From Anaerococcus sp. AGMB09787 (GTDB lineage Bacteria; Bacillota; Clostridia; Tissierellales; Peptoniphilaceae): a DNA stretch of 38,920 bases. The notes under the pieces were generated by a model. That model made no database searches, was not told the origin of the DNA, and saw nothing but the letters and a program-made list of their open reading frames with translations. Shown piece by piece: positions 33,255 to 38,920 of the stretch. The stretch's first letter is position 1. Every line of letters starts with the position of its first letter. The position numbers and the translations under genes were made by a program. The stretch spans positions 1 to 38,920 of the forward strand of contig NZ_JAKZEY010000014.1 in assembly GCF_022808955.1 (NCBI RefSeq). Direction: 5' to 3'.

Positions 33255-33963
33255 AGTTACCATACTTACCCTATTTCCAGAAAGTTTTGAATTTCTAAAA
33301 ACCTATGGAGTTATAGGAAAAGCGATCGAGAACAAAAAATTAGAAATAAATCTAGTAAACATAAGAGATTTTTCAAACGATAAGCACAATCACGTAGATG
33401 ATACAGTATACGGTGGGGCAGCTGGTATGCTTATTAAACCCCAAGTCTTATATGATGCTTTGATGTCTGTAAAAAAACAAAAATCAAAAGTCTGCTATAT
33501 GTCAGCAGCGGGCAAGAAATTAAATCAGAAATTAGCAATCGACTTTGCAGAAATCAAAGACCTTATAATAATTTGCGGTCACTACGAGGGCATTGATGCG
33601 AGAATTACCAACCACTATGTGGACTATGAAATATCTATAGGAGATTATGTACTAACAGGTGGAGAGATACCTGCTATGGTACTCATAGATTCCATGGCAA
33701 GATTTATAGAGGGTGTTGTAGGAAAAAGAGAATCCCTAATTACAGATTCCCATTACAATACCTTGATTCAGGGAGATGAATACACCAAGCCTAGAAACTT
33801 CCGAGGCTACATGGTACCAAGTGAACTAATAAGTGGCGACCATAAGAGAGTAGATGAGTGGAATAGGCGAAGTGCAATAGATAAAACAAGAAGAGTAAGA
33901 CCTGATCTATACGAAAAATTCTTACGAGAGGAGAGTAAAGATGGAATTAATCAAGAAAATTGA
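33247..33963 (+). CDS. trmD: tRNA (guanine-N1)-methyltransferase
   Basis: Methylates G37 in tRNAs read with a G36-G37 context, using S-adenosylmethionine and a trefoil knot. It has 238 residues, normal length. The signatures are [38 protein letters not shown] and the knot [19 protein letters not shown]. The tRNA-Leu (TAG) in this window has the G36-G37 context that is a TrmD substrate. It overlaps rplS by 23 bases. Confidence 0.97.
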   Translation: MNKVTILTLFPESFEFLKTYGVIGKAIENKKLEINLVNIRDFSNDKHNHVDDTVYGGAAGMLIKPQVLYDALMSVKKQKSKVCYMSAAGKKLNQKLAIDFAEIKDLIIICGHYEGIDARITNHYVDYEISIGDYVLTGGEIPAMVLIDSMARFIEGVVGKRESLITDSHYNTLIQGDEYTKPRNFRGYMVPSELISGDHKRVDEWNRRSAIDKTRRVRPDLYEKFLREESKDGINQEN

Positions 33964-34288
33964 AAAAGATAACCTACGTAAAGAAAACTACGACTTTAGA
34001 GTAGGTGATACAGTTAGAATAAGCTACAGAATCAAAGAAGGCGATAAGACTAGACTTCAAGACTTCGAAGGAACAGTAATCCACATCCACGAAGGTGGAA
34101 TCAACAAGACCTTTACAGTTAGAAGACTAAGCTATGGAGTAGGTGTAGAAAGAACCTTCCCATACCATTCACCAAGAATCGAAAAATTAGTAGTAACCAG
34201 ACGTGGTAAGGTAAGAAGAGCTAAACTAGGCTACCTAAGAAATCGTCAAGGTAAGGCTGCTAAGGTTAAAGAAAAAACAAATTATTAA
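33941..34288 (+). CDS. rplS: 50S ribosomal protein L19
   Basis: A 115-residue ribosomal protein, normal size. [28 protein letters not shown] and [21 protein letters not shown] are diagnostic. The start lies inside the end of trmD, preceded by GAGAGGAGAG. It is the last gene of the ylxM-to-rplS operon. The inverted repeat at 34305-34353 may provide termination. Confidence 0.96.
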   Translation: MELIKKIEKDNLRKENYDFRVGDTVRISYRIKEGDKTRLQDFEGTVIHIHEGGINKTFTVRRLSYGVGVERTFPYHSPRIEKLVVTRRGKVRRAKLGYLRNRQGKAAKVKEKTNY

Positions 34289-34304
34289 AAACAAAAGCTT
34301 CTTG

Positions 34305-34353
34305 AACTGACCTACAAAAGTTAGAGACAAAAACTAACTTAAGGAGGTCAGTT
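34305..34353. repeat. Nested inverted repeat at the left end of the IS remnant
   Basis: Outer arms are AACTGACCT (34305-34313) and AGGTCAGTT (34345-34353); inner arms are AGTTAG (34319-34324) and CTAACT (34334-34339). The stem is followed by TTT and can act as terminator for rplS. The sequence TGACCTACAAAAGTTAGAGAC resembles the terminal repeat of IS3-family elements, and the right arm contains the transposase ribosome binding site AAGGAGG. Confidence 0.65.
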
Positions 34354-34358
34354 TTTAA

Positions 34359-34751
34359 ATGGCAAAATATAGTAGAGAATTCAAAAGTAAAGTAGTCAAT
34401 GAATATTTTTGTTAATTAACAAAAATATAATCTTCCAGATAAAAATATCATTAGATAATAGGTTAATGCATATCAAAACTTAGGTTATGATGGACTAAAA
34501 CAATAAATACTAATTACGCTTTAGAATTTAAGCTAAATCTAGTAAACTTTTATTTAAAAGGAGAATTGTCCTATAAAAGTCTAGCTAATGAATTTAAAAT
34601 CAATAACCCCTCAGTAATTGTAAGATGGGTAAAAGAATTTAGAGAAAAGGAATTGAAGGATAAAAATCTAAAAAGAGAGGAAGACCTTGAGGACTGGACA
34701 ACATCATCTAGAAACATATTAGAATGTATCATTAAATATTGTACTAGATAA
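34359..34751 (+). pseudogene. Decayed IS3-family transposase orfA
   Basis: The remnant begins MAKYSREFKSKVVNEYF at 34359 and stops after 18 codons. Read in shifted frames it continues with LPDKNIIR, two stops, VNAYQNLGYDGLK, then NYALEFKLNLVNFYLKGELS and YKSLANEFKINNPSVIVRW, and ends at 34751. This is the two helix-turn-helix layout of IS150-type orfA proteins, with frameshifts and in-frame stops. No orfB (DDE integrase) follows, so it cannot move by itself. It separates the conserved translation operon from the surface-protein gene. Confidence 0.82.
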
Positions 34752-34899
34752 ATTTACACAATATTCTGGACTTTACTGTTAATTGATACTATAATCTTAA
34801 TAAGATTTAAATTAATAATTTGTTTTTTATATATTAGATTTTTTGTTAGTTGTAAATGATGAAATTTGATTTAAATCAAAAATATAGAAAGGAAATTGT
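34752..34899. other. Leader region of the surface-protein gene
   Basis: A perfect TATAAT at 34790-34795 is a likely -10 box, though no good -35 is seen at the right distance (CTGGAC at 34766-34771, 18 bases, is poor). The ribosome binding site AGAAAGGAA (34886-34894) lies five bases before the start codon. No gene is seen in this gap. Confidence 0.45.
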
Positions 34900-37800
34900 A
34901 TGAATTCTCAAGAAAAAATGAAGCAAATTATTGCTCGTAAAAAACAAATGACTAGTGAGAAAAAACCTAAATATGCAACTAGGAAACTCTCTATAGGTTT
35001 GGTATCTTGTTTATTGGGATTTTGGATACTTGTTACACCTCAACAAGTAAAGGCTTCTGAAATATCTCCAATACCTACAGAAGAGAAAGAAAGTGCAAAT
35101 CTAGAAGAGCTTACTACGATTTTAGACAAAGATACAGAGCTAAAAGAAGAAAATCCTGTAACTCCTACAAGTGAAAATGGCGAAGAAGTTACTAATGATC
35201 TATTAGAAGAAAATCAAAGTCTAAAACAAAATGCAGAACTTCCAACTTCTAAAAACGAAAGTGATGAAGAAGTTATAGAAGATGAAAAAACAGAAGAAAA
35301 ACTAAGTGATCTATTAGATGTAAAACTAAAAGAAAGTCTTGAATTTAAAGAAAAAATTAAAATCGAAGATCTAATAGAAAATATAAGCGATCTTGAAGGT
35401 GCAAAATATGAATGGACTATTGAGCCAAATAGCCAAAGTCTTAATGGAACTTTTAAAGTAACTTATAAAGATAATTCATCAGAACTTGTAGATGTAACCT
35501 TTGCTAATGCAGCTGAAGCGGCTTTGTATGAAAATAGAGCAGCCGAAGGAGAAAGTGAGCCTTCTACAACAAATAAACCAGAAGGTACTATAGTTTCTAG
35601 CGAAACCGAAGTAAAAGAAAACTGGGAAAGCACTTCAAGCGACGAAGATTACTGGAATTTATCTGAAAATCAAAGACTAGTAAGAGTCGGAGAAAGTGAT
35701 CCAATAGATACAGTAGATATAAACTATGATGGTTACTTTTTAGATAGCGAAGGTAATACTAACCTAAGACTAGTTTATAAAGAAATGTCAACAGTAGTAT
35801 CTGCAGTATGGCACAATGCAGTATTTAAAATTGACAGTGATCTTGAAGATAAGATCGACTGGGAAAAATCATATGCAGTATCAAAAGATGGAAATAAATT
35901 TACTTTTACTGATCTAGGTGGATATAAGGCTTTAAAGGTCGATGATAAATTAAATAGAAGTGGTCAAATAAACAATCTTCCTATAAATCTTGTTTTAAAA
36001 GATGGTAATACTATAGAATCTCTTGGTAAAAACAACTACTCTATCCAAATGAGATTTGTAGATAATAAAGGTGAGATGGTATATGCCTATGCACCAAAAG
36101 GAAGTCCATTAGATTATTCTACTTATACTAGAAAGACAGCTATTGCCTTAGCAGATGGCATAAGATCTGAATTTTTAAAAGGACCTCAAGCTGATAGTGA
36201 CCAAAATGCTCTTCAAAGTCAATTTATGACAGAGTTTATATCAAATCCAGAGACTACAGATGAGAACTTAGCAATACTAAGAACTCAATATGAAAGTTTA
36301 GATGACGTAGGTTTAACTGCTAACAAAAATACTATAAGCAGTAAGAGTCTAGAAGATAAGCCACAAGGCTTTACTCAAGTCTTTGATGCTCGTCTTGTTG
36401 AATTCTTCAAAGAAGATGAAAATGGAAGTATAGCGAAGGTATATTTAGCTGATGCAGATAAGAAGCCAAATAATATTGAAGATGCTATTTATATTAAAAA
36501 ATCAGATATAAATTATTCAGAAGATGGTAAAATTGCTTATATAGTTATAGCAGAAGAAAACTTTACAAAAGATGGAGTAAAGACAGTTAGAGTAGATAGA
36601 TTAAGAGGAACTGTCTATAATAATAGCCTATACTTTACAACAGTAGATTATAATGTAGATAAAAGCAAGTTCCAAGACATCTTAACTACAGAAAAGAATC
36701 AAGAAAAGTTTTCGTTGATGACAGGCTTCCTTGAAACAAACCCCGTAGGTTGGAATATCTTTGAAGAAAATAAAGATACTGAATCTGTAATAAGTCCAGG
36801 CCAAAAGTTTATAATAGATGTATCTGGCATTGCAAAAGATGATACACAAGATATCATGGTTCAAATAGGTGATAAAGATACAGCCCTTATAAGAACTATG
36901 CAAGGTTATTATGTAAAAGGTAAAAATTTAGATGTAGGTACAAGTAGTATTGATTCTATAGAAGAAGTAGCTGCAGGCATCTATGAAATAACTCTTCGTG
37001 AAGGTGCTACTCTAAAAGCGGGTGAAGCTATAAGAGTTTACCTACCAGATAACAACGCTATCGAAGGTCCAGTATCATTTATTGAACAAAATAACGGCTC
37101 AGAGAGAAATGAGGGAGCTGCTACTTTAGAAATAAATAATAATAGAAATATAGATCTTCATATCTACAGAAAGGATAAGGGTTCATTTAAACTTATCTAT
37201 ACTCCAAAAGGATCAAGCGAAACTAAAACCATAACCTTTACTAAGGGAGGAACATGGAAAGATGATGACGAAGATGATTTGTTTAATAGTGCAAATAGAG
37301 CAGTATTACCAACTGGTGGTAATTTTGAGATAGATGTAGACAAACTCGAAGCTGGCACAGATATAATTGTAGAAGCCTACAATGAAGATGGAGTCAAAGA
37401 AGAAAATCTAACATCATATATCAAATACACTCCTCTTACAAAATCAGATGAAAGATACGAAAAAATGGCTTGGGTAGATCATACAGACAACTTATCAATA
37501 GTTTCAGTAAACAAGTCAATTTATCTTCCATACTTAGAAGCATTTACAAATAACACTTATGAAAGTGCTTTTAATGATGAAGAGATAATTTATAATGAAA
37601 ATGCCTTTAACGATCAATTTAATAACCAAGTAGATGCTAATGACTTTAACGATCCTACCAACTATATCCTAGGCTTTACTAAATATGATGGTGGAAATAT
37701 TAGAATGCGTTACTATGCTCCAGACGGAAAAGTTTACGTAGCAACAGCTGTTGCAGCTTCTAATGAATATGATGGTGATGGCAATATAGTAGGAGAAGAT

Positions 37801-38920
37801 CTTTCAAAGCTAGTAGTAGTAGATGGACAAGAGTACAAAGTATTCCCATATAGAATAAGTCTAGATGACCTAAGAGAATTAGGAGTAGGAGAAGGAGAAG
37901 CACTTAACCTAAACCTATTAAAAGATATGAGATTCTATACTAATGCTTCAGACGGTTCATCTCTGGCATCAGATTGGTTAGAAACTAGAGTAAAGGCTAG
38001 AGTACTATTTGATGCAACAGAAGGTGCTTTTACTGACGGCTCACAAACTACTTCAAAGGTAGTACCAGATAATGTGTTATTCCGTGACCAAGCAGGATAT
38101 ATGGCAAATGGTTTTGAAGGAACTGGAGTAGTAGAAGGAACAGGAGATGGATTTGCAGAAAATCCAACAGCTGCTGGAAAAACATTCCTAGGTTGGGTAA
38201 CTGAAGAAGGTAAAAATCAACTTGGAAGTACCACAGTTAAAGCAAGTGCATTTGATGCTCTTGATTCTAGCTATAAATTCACATCAGAAACACCAGTGGA
38301 ACAACACCAAAAGGTATATGCTATTTACTCAGATGAAATACTAATTACCTTTAATGCAAATGGTGGAAAGTATGAAGACGGAACAAGTACAAAGTCAGAC
38401 AATATAGAAGATGGAATAAATGCACCAAGTCCAAGCCAAGAAGGAAAAGAATTCTTAGGATGGGCAAGCACACCAGATGCAAAAGCTGCAGAAGATGGCA
38501 TACTTGATAATGTAACAGAATCAAAAACAGTCTATGCTGTATGGGGTGAAAAAGCAAATAAAGAAAAAGACATCTACACTCCAGAAGTAAGCCCAGTTAC
38601 AAAAGAAGGAACAGCAGTAACAGAAGCTGACATCACTGGAGCAATTACAGTACCAGGCTATCCTGAAGATGCCGAAGAAAAACCTGTAATAACAATAGAT
38701 GAAGGACAAACTTTACCAGACGGAACAGAAGCTGGAGAATATAAAATAACAGCAACAGTAACATATCCAGATGGAACAAGTGAACAAGTAGAAGTAACTG
38801 TAACAATAACAGAAAAAGCAACAGCTAAAGAAGCCTTAGAAGCAGAAGTAGCTAAAGCTGATGAAGTAAAAGCAGGAGATTCTTACACAAACGCAAGTGA
38901 AGAAAAGAAACAAGCATACG
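34900..38920 (+). CDS. Large YSIRK-type surface adhesin with Rib and FIVAR domains (partial, 3' end outside window)
   Basis: The frame is open from the ATG at 34900 to the window edge (1340 codons, no stop). The N-terminus has a long YSIRK-like signal (YATRKLSIGLVSCLLG, 25-40) with likely cleavage after VKA (residue 52). A Glu/Ser/Thr-rich stalk (about 53-140) is followed by a large region, about 140-1060, that I do not recognise. Next come InlB B-type repeats: one near 1065-1145 (FLGWVTEEG) and one from about 1149 (ITFNANGGKYEDG to FLGWASTP). A Rib-type domain lies at about 1215-1305 (VPGYPEDAEEKP, then VTYPDGTSEQVEVTVTI). The start of a FIVAR domain is at 1308 (AKEALEAEVAKADEVKAGD). An LPxTG anchor is expected beyond the window. 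It probably mediates adhesion; the ligand is unknown. Confidence 0.9.
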   Translation, partial: MNSQEKMKQIIARKKQMTSEKKPKYATRKLSIGLVSCLLGFWILVTPQQVKASEISPIPTEEKESANLEELTTILDKDTELKEENPVTPTSENGEEVTNDLLEENQSLKQNAELPTSKNESDEEVIEDEKTEEKLSDLLDVKLKESLEFKEKIKIEDLIENISDLEGAKYEWTIEPNSQSLNGTFKVTYKDNSSELVDVTFANAAEAALYENRAAEGESEPSTTNKPEGTIVSSETEVKENWESTSSDEDYWNLSENQRLVRVGESDPIDTVDINYDGYFLDSEGNTNLRLVYKEMSTVVSAVWHNAVFKIDSDLEDKIDWEKSYAVSKDGNKFTFTDLGGYKALKVDDKLNRSGQINNLPINLVLKDGNTIESLGKNNYSIQMRFVDNKGEMVYAYAPKGSPLDYSTYTRKTAIALADGIRSEFLKGPQADSDQNALQSQFMTEFISNPETTDENLAILRTQYESLDDVGLTANKNTISSKSLEDKPQGFTQVFDARLVEFFKEDENGSIAKVYLADADKKPNNIEDAIYIKKSDINYSEDGKIAYIVIAEENFTKDGVKTVRVDRLRGTVYNNSLYFTTVDYNVDKSKFQDILTTEKNQEKFSLMTGFLETNPVGWNIFEENKDTESVISPGQKFIIDVSGIAKDDTQDIMVQIGDKDTALIRTMQGYYVKGKNLDVGTSSIDSIEEVAAGIYEITLREGATLKAGEAIRVYLPDNNAIEGPVSFIEQNNGSERNEGAATLEINNNRNIDLHIYRKDKGSFKLIYTPKGSSETKTITFTKGGTWKDDDEDDLFNSANRAVLPTGGNFEIDVDKLEAGTDIIVEAYNEDGVKEENLTSYIKYTPLTKSDERYEKMAWVDHTDNLSIVSVNKSIYLPYLEAFTNNTYESAFNDEEIIYNENAFNDQFNNQVDANDFNDPTNYILGFTKYDGGNIRMRYYAPDGKVYVATAVAASNEYDGDGNIVGEDLSKLVVVDGQEYKVFPYRISLDDLRELGVGEGEALNLNLLKDMRFYTNASDGSSLASDWLETRVKARVLFDATEGAFTDGSQTTSKVVPDNVLFRDQAGYMANGFEGTGVVEGTGDGFAENPTAAGKTFLGWVTEEGKNQLGSTTVKASAFDALDSSYKFTSETPVEQHQKVYAIYSDEILITFNANGGKYEDGTSTKSDNIEDGINAPSPSQEGKEFLGWASTPDAKAAEDGILDNVTESKTVYAVWGEKANKEKDIYTPEVSPVTKEGTAVTEADITGAITVPGYPEDAEEKPVITIDEGQTLPDGTEAGEYKITATVTYPDGTSEQVEVTVTITEKATAKEALEAEVAKADEVKAGDSYTNASEEKKQAY

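Noticed and set aside
35000-38900. Minus-strand frames inside the adhesin gene
   Set aside because: The plus strand is open for 1340 codons with signal peptide and known domains, so the short Phe/Leu/His-rich antisense frames are by-products.
1-38920. CRISPR arrays, rRNA genes or prophage
   Set aside because: No short regularly spaced repeats, rRNA sequence or phage structural genes were seen; the only long tandem repeat is inside pntB.

Overview
The window looks like a chromosomal segment of an AT-rich, low-GC Gram-positive anaerobe. The best guess is a Gram-positive anaerobic coccus of the Peptoniphilaceae, such as Anaerococcus. This rests on strong AGGAGG-type ribosome binding sites, a clostridial-type rnfCDGEAB cluster followed by NusG-II and Gx-transporter genes, the radC-mreBCD-PBP2-minD gene order, a YSIRK-type surface protein, and decayed Mre/Min ATPases as might be expected in a coccus. 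The genus is an inference; no 16S rRNA or species marker is present.

Layout. 1-603: AT-rich DNA without a gene. 604-5052: a proton-translocating NAD(P) transhydrogenase operon (pntAA, pntAB, pntB), in which pntB carries four tandem copies of the NADP(H)-binding domain III instead of one. 5203-6612: an AGCS sodium:amino-acid symporter. 6743-7198 and 7311-7861 (minus strand): a bacterioferritin-like protein and a frameshifted TetR-type regulator. 8066-11938: polA, coaE and a lytic transglycosylase, overlapping. 12006-16873: rnfCDGEAB behind a near-consensus promoter, ending in a clear terminator. 16970-25980: one long run of tightly packed genes (NusG-II protein, Gx transporter, radC, mreB, mreC, mreD, a giant PBP2, a MinD-like protein without a P-loop, a short RNase E/G). 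26008-26953 (minus): a GIY-YIG protein, recX and an unlisted 30-residue membrane peptide. 27160-27326: tRNA-His and tRNA-Leu. 27451-27934: a RHH/RelE toxin-antitoxin pair. 28164-28970: thiD behind a structured leader that ends in a terminator-like hairpin. 29221-30480: HtrA. 30605-34288: ylxM-ffh-rpsP-khpA-rimM-trmD-rplS. 34305-34751: remnant of an IS3-family orfA. 34900-38920: a large YSIRK/Rib/FIVAR surface adhesin that runs off the end of the window.

How the genes fit together. Rnf couples ferredoxin and NAD to an ion gradient, the transhydrogenase can spend a gradient to move hydride between NAD(H) and NADP(H), and the AGCS carrier uses sodium for amino-acid uptake, so the first 17 kb is largely membrane bioenergetics of an amino-acid fermenter. 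The middle is the cell-envelope morphogenesis locus. The end is the translation and secretion core, followed by accessory surface-protein DNA.

The most unusual items are the tetra-domain-III PntB with its altered NADP-binding loop, the MreB and MinD homologues in the same operon that have both lost key ATPase residues, the enlarged PBP2, the 30-residue peptide coupled to recX, and the thiD leader RNA.
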